From NCBI GenBank assembly GCA_028292065.1, contig JAQGNC010000151.1:1-5771 (forward strand): a DNA stretch of 5,771 nucleotides, in the 5' to 3' direction. The DNA comes from Betaproteobacteria bacterium (GTDB lineage: Bacteria; Pseudomonadota; Gammaproteobacteria; Burkholderiales; SG8-41). The notes under the pieces are model-generated. The model did no database searches, was not told the origin of the DNA, and saw nothing but the letters and a program-made list of their open reading frames with translations. Shown here piece after piece: positions 1 to 5,483 of this stretch (positions are counted from its first letter, which is position 1; every line of letters begins with the position of its first letter). Position numbers and translations under genes: made by a program.

Positions 1-1
1 T

Positions 2-664
2 GCGGAGAACGTCGCAGGCACGTTCGAATGGCTGCTGCACCACGGGCTGATCGCACGCGTGACGCACGGCGGCGACGGCATACTCGATTTCGACGAGCCG
101 TCGGCAGTCACGGCGTCTCTCGCGCCGTCGTCCACCGCGGTGAGCACCGCGACTCGCGAAGCGGCTGCCGGACTCACCTCGCTCCAGCAGCAGGGTTATT
201 ACGTGCGCATCGCGCGGCGACCCGCCGGCAGGCCGCAGCTCCCGAGCGACCGCAAGCCCCTGGTGATGATCGTCGAGGACGAGGCCCCGCTCGCGCAATC
301 GATGCAGCGCTTCATGGCGCTCGAGGGGTTCGACGTTCGCGTCGCCGGGACGCGCCACGACATCACCAGCGTGCTGCGCGAGCCGCCGCGTCCCGACCTG
401 GTGCTGCTCGAGGCCGTGCTGCCCGACGCCGACGGTTTCGAGGTGCTGATGAAAATACGGCGGCACCCGGCGCTCGGCGAGGTGCCGGTCATCGTGCTCA
501 CCGCGCAGACCACGCGCGAGTCGATCGTCAAAGCGCTCGCCTGCGGCGCCGACGGCTGCATCGCCAAGCCTTTCGAGACCGACGTGCTGGTCAAGGCGAT
601 CAAGACGACGTTCGGGATGTCGCACGCGCAAGGCGTCGGCGCCTGGGGGACGCGTGGCGCCTGA
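2..664 (+). CDS. Response-regulator receiver domain protein with D-to-E phosphosite (5' end outside window)
   Basis: The frame is open to the left edge, so the true start lies upstream. A GTG at 59 could be a start, but the preceding codons (...FEWLLHHGLIARV) read as the end of a folded N-terminal domain, possibly winged-helix-like; I do not recognise it. A Ser/Thr/Ala-rich linker (about 107-240) leads to a C-terminal CheY-like receiver domain (about 250-620). Receiver landmarks are the acidic pair E-D (codons 275-280), the Thr of VLTAQ (500-502) and the Lys of AKPF (566-568). The phospho-acceptor position, in DLVLLEAVLP, is Glu (410-412) instead of Asp. Spacing matches CheY exactly: 44 residues from the acidic Asp to the acceptor, then 30 to Thr and 52 to Lys. 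No output domain follows, so any effector function must be N-terminal. Known for the family: Glu here blocks normal phosphorylation and in some regulators mimics the active state. Partner and target are unknown. The next gene starts 16 bp after the stop. Confidence 0.85.
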   Translation, partial: AENVAGTFEWLLHHGLIARVTHGGDGILDFDEPSAVTASLAPSSTAVSTATREAAAGLTSLQQQGYYVRIARRPAGRPQLPSDRKPLVMIVEDEAPLAQSMQRFMALEGFDVRVAGTRHDITSVLREPPRPDLVLLEAVLPDADGFEVLMKIRRHPALGEVPVIVLTAQTTRESIVKALACGADGCIAKPFETDVLVKAIKTTFGMSHAQGVGAWGTRGA

Positions 665-671
665 AGAGACC

Positions 672-675
672 GGAG
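672..675 (+). promoter_or_regulatory. Shine-Dalgarno site of the TctC-like gene
   Basis: GGAG lies 5 nt before the ATG at 681, within CGGAGAAAAG. It favours that ATG over an in-frame GTG at 654, which would overlap the upstream gene and place nine extra polar residues before the signal peptide. Confidence 0.7.
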
Positions 676-680
676 AAAAG

Positions 681-1649
681 ATGTTCAGAAGCATCGCAGC
701 CACGGTGATCGCGTGCGCGCTCTGCGCCGCCGCGTTCGCACAGACGCCGACTTTCCCGACCAGGCCGGTGCGCATCATCGTCGCCTTCCCGCCGGGAGGC
801 GGCACCGACATCGTCGCGCGAATACTCGGACAGAAGCTCGGCGAGAGCTGGGGACAGCAGGCGATCGTGGACAACCGGGCGGGGGCGTCGGGCGTCATCG
901 GCACCGAAGCCGCGGCTCGCGCGGCGCCCGACGGTTACACGTGGTTCATGGGAACGATGGGCAATCTCACGGTGAACCAGCACCTGTACCAAAAGATGCC
1001 GGTCGACCCGCAACGCGATCTCACCGCGATGAGCCAGGTGGTCGCGGTGCATTTCGTGATGGTCTCTCATCCGTCGCTGCCTGCGAAGAACGTGAAAGAC
1101 GTGATCGCGCTCGCCAAAGCGCGGCCGGGACAGATCAACTATTCGTCGTCGGGCCCCGGCGGCGCGCCGCACCAGGGCGGAGAGCTGCTCAAAAGCATGG
1201 CTGGAATCGACCTCGCGCACATTCCTTACAAAGGCAGCGGCCCGAGCTTCACCGATCTGCTCGGGGGTCAGGTGTCACTTACGTTCGACAGCCTGGTGCA
1301 GGCGTATCCGTACATCAAGGCCGGCAAGCTCAACGCGCTCGCAGTGCTCGGCTCGAAACGATCAAAGCTGCTGCCGCAGACCCCGACCGTCGCCGAATCG
1401 GGTGTGCCGGGCTACGAGCTGACGAACTGGTTCGGTCTCGTCGTGCCCGCGGCCACTTCGCGCGAGCTCATCCAGAAGCTGCACGGCGATGTCTCCAAAG
1501 CGCTCGCCCAGCCCGACGTTCGCGACAAGCTCCAGGCGATGGGCGCCGACGTGATCGGCAGCAACCCGGAGCAGTTCGCGGCCTTCATGCGCGCAGAGAC
1601 GGCGAAATGGGCGAAGGTCGTGCGGCAGGCGAACATACGCGCGGAATAG
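681..1649 (+). CDS. Tripartite tricarboxylate transporter substrate-binding protein (TctC/Bug family)
   Basis: This is a 322-residue periplasmic solute-binding protein, normal in length for the Bug/TctC family. Residues 1-20 form a signal peptide: MFRS, a hydrophobic core, then AFA before Q21. The mature protein opens with the family signature PTRPVRIIVAFPPGGGTDIV, whose glycine-rich loop lines the ligand site. It continues with VDNRAGASGVIG, an AAPDGYTW segment, and later HIPYKGSGPSFTDLLGGQV and a PGYELTNWFG motif, all typical of the family. Members bind carboxylates, amino acids or related small acids and deliver them to a TctAB membrane pair. No TctA or TctB gene is visible, which is common because betaproteobacteria carry many orphan copies. 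The ligand cannot be told from sequence. It lies 16 bp after the receiver-domain gene and directly abuts the dioxygenase gene, so co-transcription is likely, though the neighbours' roles are unrelated. Confidence 0.93.
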   Translation: MFRSIAATVIACALCAAAFAQTPTFPTRPVRIIVAFPPGGGTDIVARILGQKLGESWGQQAIVDNRAGASGVIGTEAAARAAPDGYTWFMGTMGNLTVNQHLYQKMPVDPQRDLTAMSQVVAVHFVMVSHPSLPAKNVKDVIALAKARPGQINYSSSGPGGAPHQGGELLKSMAGIDLAHIPYKGSGPSFTDLLGGQVSLTFDSLVQAYPYIKAGKLNALAVLGSKRSKLLPQTPTVAESGVPGYELTNWFGLVVPAATSRELIQKLHGDVSKALAQPDVRDKLQAMGADVIGSNPEQFAAFMRAETAKWAKVVRQANIRAE

Positions 1650-2240
1650 ATGGGCAAACGCGCTGTCCAGCAGGATCTCTTCGGAGAGTCGCCGCGGTTG
1701 CCTGAAGGTTTCGTCTACGCGCGCGGGCTCATCACGCGCGAGGAGGAAGCCGCGCTGCTCGATGCGATCCGCGAGTTGCCGCTGCAGGAGGCGAGGTACA
1801 AGGAGTACACCGCGAAGCGCCGCACCGTGAGCTACGGCGGCAAGTACGATTACACGCAAAACGTGCTCGACCCGGCGCCGGACATCCCCGCGTTCCTGAT
1901 GCCGCTGCGCGACAGGATCGCAGCGTGGGCCGGTATTCCTCCGGAGAGCTTCGTACACGGACTGGTGAGCGAATACCGCCCCGGCACGCCGCTCGGCTGG
2001 CATCGCGACGTCCCCGATTTCGAAGCGATCATCGGTGTGTCGCTCGGCGGCAGCGCGAGGATGAAGCTGCGGCCTTACAAGCCGGGTGAGCGCAACCTCA
2101 AGGAAGACGTGATCGTGCTCGACCTCGAGCCGCGCTCGGCCTATTCGATCCGCGGTGTCGCACGGTGGGGATGGCAGCACAGCATCGTCGCGACCGAAGA
2201 ACTGCGGTATTCGGTGACTTTCAGGACGTCGAGAAAATGA
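1650..2240 (+). CDS. alkB: AlkB-family Fe(II)/2-oxoglutarate-dependent dioxygenase
   Basis: This 196-residue cytoplasmic enzyme is close to the size of E. coli AlkB. Family members oxidise N-alkyl groups on nucleic acid bases (such as 1-methyladenine, 3-methylcytosine and etheno adducts), releasing the carbon as aldehyde and restoring the base. The iron ligands are visible as H118-x-D120 (GWHRD) and H177 (WQHSI). The 2-oxoglutarate-binding arginine and the second family arginine lie in RYSVTFR (R186, R192), matching RYNLTFR of E. coli AlkB. The substrate-side segment RRTVSYGGKYDY (57-68) looks more like the ALKBH8-type RxxxxYGxxYxY pattern than the classical AlkB lid, so the substrate is not certain and the symbol denotes the family only. 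The ATG directly follows the TAG of the TctC-like gene, with only a weak GGA upstream (1643-1645), which suggests translational coupling. The adjacent glycosylase supports a DNA-repair role. Confidence 0.92.
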   Translation: MGKRAVQQDLFGESPRLPEGFVYARGLITREEEAALLDAIRELPLQEARYKEYTAKRRTVSYGGKYDYTQNVLDPAPDIPAFLMPLRDRIAAWAGIPPESFVHGLVSEYRPGTPLGWHRDVPDFEAIIGVSLGGSARMKLRPYKPGERNLKEDVIVLDLEPRSAYSIRGVARWGWQHSIVATEELRYSVTFRTSRK

Positions 2241-2277
2241 GGGTAGGGGAGGGTTAGCAGGACCCGGTGGGCTTCAC

Positions 2278-2829
2278 ATGCTGAGGTTGCCGCGCGAGTT
2301 CTATGACCGCGACACCATCGACGTCGCCCAGGATCTCCTCGGCAAACAGCTCGTGCATGTCTCCGGCGGTGTGACGCGCGTCGGGCGGATCGTCGAGACC
2401 GAAGCGTACCTCGGACCGCACGACCTCGCGGCCCATTCGGCGAAAGGCCTCACGCCTCGCACCAAAGTCATGTTCGGTCCGCCGGGCCACGCCTACGTGT
2501 ATCTCATCTACGGCATCTATCACTGCATGAACGTGGTGACGCAGCGCGAAGGCGTCGCATCCGCGGTGCTGCTGCGCGCGCTCGAGCCGGTGAAGAACAT
2601 CGACGGCCGAACCCAGGGTCCGGGCCTCCTGTGCCGCGCGATGCACATCGACAGGAAGCAGAACGGGCACGACCTCGTTGCCGACGACCTCCACATCGCC
2701 GACCCCGGCGCGCATCGCAAGCTCACCATCGTGAAGCGGCCGCGCGTCGGCGTCGACTACGCCGGGCACTGGGCGCGGCGGCTGCTGCGGTTCTATGTGA
2801 AAGGCAGCGAGTTCGTTTCTAAGCCTTGA
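2278..2829 (+). CDS. mpg: 3-methyladenine DNA glycosylase, AAG/MPG type
   Basis: This 183-residue monofunctional DNA glycosylase has the usual bacterial AAG length. It starts base excision repair by flipping out and removing alkylated or deaminated purines (3-methyladenine, 7-methylguanine, hypoxanthine, ethenoadenine). Motifs in order are LPREFYDRDTIDVAQDLLGK, GRIVETEAYLGPHDLAAHS, MFGPPGHAYVYLIYGIYHCMN, LLRALEP and QGPGLLCRAM. E42 aligns with the catalytic Glu125 of human AAG. Y44 and H53 align with its Tyr127 and His136, which stack on and contact the flipped base. The YVYLIYGIYHCMNVV segment includes the helix-hairpin intercalation region. No other in-frame start lies near, so ATG 2278 is chosen; its only ribosome site is a weak GGTGGG (2267-2271). 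It lies 37 bp after the AlkB-like gene, probably in the same transcript. The stop ends 2 bp before the large inverted repeat, whose inner hairpin should terminate the message. Confidence 0.95.
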   Translation: MLRLPREFYDRDTIDVAQDLLGKQLVHVSGGVTRVGRIVETEAYLGPHDLAAHSAKGLTPRTKVMFGPPGHAYVYLIYGIYHCMNVVTQREGVASAVLLRALEPVKNIDGRTQGPGLLCRAMHIDRKQNGHDLVADDLHIADPGAHRKLTIVKRPRVGVDYAGHWARRLLRFYVKGSEFVSKP

Positions 2830-2850
2830 TCTAAACCGGGGTCTGACCCC

Positions 2851-2895
2851 AAGAAGCCGGGGTCAGACCCCTTCTCCGATGGGGTCTGACCCCGG
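2851..2895 (-). terminator. Possible weaker terminator of the channel gene
   Basis: Read leftward, the same 15-bp inner stem is followed by CTTCTT (complement of 2851-2856), a broken T tract. It lies 23 bp past the channel stop codon. It may act as the leftward half of a bidirectional terminator, but less efficiently than the rightward one. Confidence 0.45.
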
Positions 2896-2901
2896 TTTTT
2901 T
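2857..2901 (+). terminator. Intrinsic terminator of the rightward gene set
   Basis: The inner stem pairs 2857-2871 with 2881-2895 over 15 bp without mismatch, is strongly GC-rich, and has a 9-nt loop. It is followed at once by six T (2896-2901). This is the textbook form of a Rho-independent terminator, placed 27 bp after the glycosylase stop. The outer arm could compete by forming a longer stem, but it is transcribed after the T tract. Confidence 0.8.
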
Positions 2902-2917
2902 GGGGTCAGACCCCGGT

Positions 2918-5350
2918 TTACCGCAGCGTGATGTTCTGCGCAGTCAGCGCCTTGTGCATCGCCACGCCGACTTCGCTGCGCACTACGAGCCAGTCTTCGA
3001 TCCGGTCGGTCGCCGCGTGCAGCTCGAAGCCGAGCCAGTCCGGGCCCATGCGTGTGAGCAGCGCTTGGGCGGGCGGATGGTTGACGAGCTTCGGGTGGTC
3101 TTTCGCGACGCTCTCGAGTATCCCGATGACCTGCTGCGGGTCGCTGCCGAGCACGACCGAGACCGGCACTTCGATGCCGCGCTGGCGGTCGGAGAACGTC
3201 CAGTTCACCAGTTGCTCGGAGATGAGCTTGCCGTTCGGCACGATGATCTCCGAACCGCTCGGCGTGCGAACGATGCTCGCGCGTATCCCGATGCGCTCGA
3301 CGACGCCGGTCGTGTCGCCGATCTGTATGACGTCGCCGACCTGCACCGGACGCTCGAACAGCAGGATGAGACCGGACACGAAGTTGTTGAAGATGTTCTG
3401 CAGCCCGAAGCCGACCCCGACAGTGAAAGCGCCCGCGAGTATCGTGAACTTGGTCATGTCGAGGCCGAGCGCCGCCATCGCCACGAAGAAGCCGATCACC
3501 AGCACGATGTAGTGCACCGTCTGCGAAATCGCGTACGGCAGGCCGCGCTTCAGGTGTGCGTGGGGGTAGACCTCCTCTTCGAGCACGAAGCGCACGAGCC
3601 TCGAGACGAGAAAGGAGGCCCAGACCGCCAGCCCGAAGGCGAGCACGTCGGCGAGCGACATGCTGATCGAGCCGATGGCGATCTCGGCGGTGAACACGTC
3701 GCGGATTGCGCCGATAACGCGCTGCCTCACCGCCAGCCGGTCGAGTGCGAAAAGCGCCCACAGCCACAGCGCGATGGCATTGAGCGCCCAGCGCACGCGT
3801 TGCCGCAGGAGCTCGCGATGGCGCTGCACCATCCCGAGATAACGCAGCGGACGCACTCGCAGCGCCATGATCACCAGGGCGTCGATGATCTCGACGAGCG
3901 CGTACAGCACGAGCCCTACATACATGCTTCGCAGCACCGCGTTGCCTGCGAGGTTCGCAAGCGCGAGATAGCCGAGCGCGTTGGCGAGCGCGGTGAGCGC
4001 GAAGAAAGCACACGCCGCCGCGAGCGCCACGCGGATGAGCGCTCGGGAGCGGTCGCTTGCCGCGGCTTCCGACGGCGAGGTGCGCATCCTGCGGATGTAC
4101 CAGAGGAGGAAAGCGAGGCCGGCGAGCATCTCCACGAAAAACACCACGCGCGGCACAAGCTCGATCGACGCGGTGATCGAGCGGATCTGGTCGACGAAAT
4201 ACATCGCGAGCAGCGCATACAGCAGCGGCCGCAGGTAGGCGGCGATGAGCCGGCGCACCACGAGCACCGTCGGCACGAGCGACGCCACGCCGACGAGCGC
4301 CCACATCAGCCTCGGCGCTTCGGGGTAGAACCAGCGGCTGCCGATGAAGGCGAGCAGGAACGCGGTGGCGATCGGCCATGCGAAGACGAGCGCGGGACGG
4401 TGCAGTCCCGGCTCGTGTTGCGCCCATTTGTTGATCCGCCGGCGCGCCCAGTAGAGCAGCGTTGCGAACCCGACGAAGACGAGCCCGTGGATGAGCACGC
4501 GCTCGCCGTTGTTCCCGAGATAGGCGCGCAGCGCGGCCCACTGCACCTCGCTCGATTCCTGGCTGTCCGCGGCGATCTGCTCCCGATAGGCGCTCAGATC
4601 GCGGTTCCACAGCGGGGCGCTGTCCCTGCGCAAGACCTGACTGAGCGTCGCATCGCGCGCCTGCGCGATCGCGTCGATCGCTTCGGTCACGCGAAACTCC
4701 TGCGCGGAGACGCGGCTTTGCAGCCGCAACGCGAGCGCGCGTTGCGCTTCCACTGTTTCGCGCGTGCGCTCGATCGACACGAGCAGAGTCTCTGCGCGCT
4801 TCACGAGCTCGGCAGGCGCTTCTTCGTGTGTCGCGAGCGCGAGCGTTTCTTTCCACGTGCCTTGCAGCTCGTCGAGCCTCGCGAGGTTGCGGCCCAGGTT
4901 CCCGGTGCGCGCCTCGAGCTCGCTGCTCCAGAGCTCGAGCGTGCTGCTGAATCGCCGCCAGTTGCGCTCGATCGTGCGCAGAAGCTCGAGCGACGCGTGC
5001 TGCGAAATGATTCGCAGGTTCTCGCGCAGGCGAAGATCGATCTCGCGCGTGAGCGCAGGCAGCTCGCGATCGATCTCCGCGAGTGCGGGGTCGGCGGCCG
5101 ACTTCGTGGCGATCTCGCGCAGGTTGACTGCCGCGGCTTCGGCCTGTGCGCTCAGTTCGGCGAGCGGCACCGCGACCGGCGCGGCAGGTTTGTCGGCCGG
5201 CGCTTTCTCGGCCGCGGCTTTGTCTTCGGGCGCCTTGTCGGCTTCGCCTGCGTAGGCGCTGCAGACTATGAAGAAAGCGGCGATGAACGCGAGCAGCGCC
5301 TGGCGCGCGGCCATCGCGAAGGGCATGCGCGAGTGCGGGTGGGTGGTCAT
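2918..5350 (-). CDS. MscS-superfamily mechanosensitive ion channel with large N-terminal region
   Basis: This 810-residue inner-membrane channel likely opens under membrane tension to release solutes during hypo-osmotic shock. Residues 1-34 look like a signal peptide (basic start, hydrophobic LLAFIAAFFIV, cut after SAYA). A low-complexity Ala/Lys/Asp/Pro linker (about 35-62) and a helical, probably coiled-coil periplasmic region (about 63-260) follow. About ten hydrophobic segments lie between 286 and 630. The C-terminal MS_channel domain (about 633-810) has the pore helix with GVGFGLQNIFNNFVSGLI and FERPVQVGD, then the VPNGKLISEQLVNWT beta domain. V644 and F648 fall where E. coli MscS has the gate residues L105 and L109. 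The layout resembles MscK, but the periplasmic part is much shorter. ATG 5350 was chosen; an in-frame TTG at 5383 and ATGs at 5326 and 5314 are alternatives, and none has a convincing ribosome site. The TAA stop lies inside the large inverted repeat. The gene is convergent with the glycosylase and divergent from the spermidine-synthase-like gene. Confidence 0.92.
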   Translation of the reverse strand: MTTHPHSRMPFAMAARQALLAFIAAFFIVCSAYAGEADKAPEDKAAAEKAPADKPAAPVAVPLAELSAQAEAAAVNLREIATKSAADPALAEIDRELPALTREIDLRLRENLRIISQHASLELLRTIERNWRRFSSTLELWSSELEARTGNLGRNLARLDELQGTWKETLALATHEEAPAELVKRAETLLVSIERTRETVEAQRALALRLQSRVSAQEFRVTEAIDAIAQARDATLSQVLRRDSAPLWNRDLSAYREQIAADSQESSEVQWAALRAYLGNNGERVLIHGLVFVGFATLLYWARRRINKWAQHEPGLHRPALVFAWPIATAFLLAFIGSRWFYPEAPRLMWALVGVASLVPTVLVVRRLIAAYLRPLLYALLAMYFVDQIRSITASIELVPRVVFFVEMLAGLAFLLWYIRRMRTSPSEAAASDRSRALIRVALAAACAFFALTALANALGYLALANLAGNAVLRSMYVGLVLYALVEIIDALVIMALRVRPLRYLGMVQRHRELLRQRVRWALNAIALWLWALFALDRLAVRQRVIGAIRDVFTAEIAIGSISMSLADVLAFGLAVWASFLVSRLVRFVLEEEVYPHAHLKRGLPYAISQTVHYIVLVIGFFVAMAALGLDMTKFTILAGAFTVGVGFGLQNIFNNFVSGLILLFERPVQVGDVIQIGDTTGVVERIGIRASIVRTPSGSEIIVPNGKLISEQLVNWTFSDRQRGIEVPVSVVLGSDPQQVIGILESVAKDHPKLVNHPPAQALLTRMGPDWLGFELHAATDRIEDWLVVRSEVGVAMHKALTAQNITLR

Positions 5351-5427
5351 GGGTATGTTTCGAAAAACTCCGGAGGTACGCAAGATTGAGGCCGGTCGGC
5401 CGCGATTGTGCCCTGAGCGGCGCGCGG

Positions 5428-5444
5428 GCGCGATCGATTCGCGC
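5428..5444. repeat. Short inverted repeat beside the putative -10 element
   Basis: GCGCGA and TCGCGC form perfect 6-bp arms around TCGAT. The repeat lies where the spacer of the putative rightward promoter would be and ends directly before TATGAT (5445-5450). It could be an operator, but such palindromes also arise by chance in GC-rich DNA. Confidence 0.3.
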
Positions 5445-5450
5445 TATGAT
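5445..5450 (+). promoter_or_regulatory. Putative -10 element for the spermidine-synthase-like gene
   Basis: TATGAT matches the sigma-70 -10 consensus at five of six positions in otherwise GC-rich DNA, and lies 33 bp upstream of the ATG at 5484. No recognisable -35 hexamer lies 16-18 bp upstream, and there is no TGn extension, so the promoter would be weak or activator-dependent. The rest of the 133-bp divergent gap (5351-5483) must also hold the leftward channel promoter, which I could not place. Confidence 0.4.
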
Positions 5451-5483
5451 GCGCCGCTGTATCGTTCCGCAGAAACCTTCTCC

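Larger units (their letters stand above)
2832..2920. repeat. 89-bp inverted repeat made of four GGGGTC(T/A)GACCCC palindromes
   Basis: The arms 2832-2871 and 2881-2920 are reverse complements at 38 of 40 positions, around a 9-nt loop (TTCTCCGAT). The two exceptions (2853/2899 and 2856/2896) are G-T, so plus-strand RNA could pair along the whole stem using G-U wobbles. The element contains four 13-bp units at 2838-2850, 2859-2871, 2881-2893 and 2902-2914, each a 6-bp palindrome around one central base. All are flanked by AAACC or AAGCC in their own orientation: two units face right, then two face left. The central base in each unit's own orientation runs T, A, A, T. It fills the space between two convergent stop codons. 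It resembles REP/BIME-type or MITE-like elements. The same GGGGTCAGACCCC core is, from general recollection, frequent in intergenic regions of betaproteobacteria, but I could not search for it. No transposase is present here. Confidence 0.92.

Noticed and set aside
654..680. GTG 654 as the start of the TctC-like gene
   Set aside because: It would overlap the upstream stop and put a polar stretch ahead of the signal peptide, whereas ATG 681 has a good GGAG site 5 nt upstream.
28..708. An Arg-rich open frame overlapping the receiver gene
   Set aside because: It has no recognisable motifs and extreme Arg/Ala composition, while the frame used in the annotation shows a complete receiver domain.
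1362..2180. A 272-codon minus-strand open frame across the TctC/AlkB junction, with similar frames at 600-1220, 713-1705 and 2254-2769
   Set aside because: All overlap well-supported genes and lack any family motif; they are by-products of high GC content.
2241..2271. G-tracts between the AlkB-like and glycosylase genes as a G-quadruplex
   Set aside because: Three tracts are close together, but the fourth is 15 nt away and the G-rich context makes chance likely.
2838..2914. Four regularly spaced 13-bp repeats suggesting a mini CRISPR array
   Set aside because: The units alternate in orientation, the gaps are only 8-9 bp and are themselves complementary, and no cas genes are present. The structure is a nested palindrome.
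2793..4856. A 687-codon open frame on the minus strand in another frame of the channel gene
   Set aside because: It is Arg/Ala-rich shadow sequence. It overlaps the real channel frame and runs through the inverted repeat, giving GSDPG-type peptides that are an artefact of translating the palindrome.
5351..5383. TTG 5383 as the start of the channel gene
   Set aside because: It adds 11 residues to an already sufficient signal-peptide n-region and has no visible ribosome site. It is kept only as an alternative.
2879..5389. An 836-codon open frame on the plus strand covering the whole channel gene
   Set aside because: It is antisense to a clear MscS-family gene. Its product is dominated by Arg, Glu, His and Asp with no hydrophobic core, as expected from reading GC-rich codons backwards, and its first residues are translated repeat.
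5390..5401. GGCCG-GT-CGGCC palindrome in the divergent gap
   Set aside because: It has only 5-bp pure-GC arms and no promoter element next to it, so it is not distinguishable from background in this composition.
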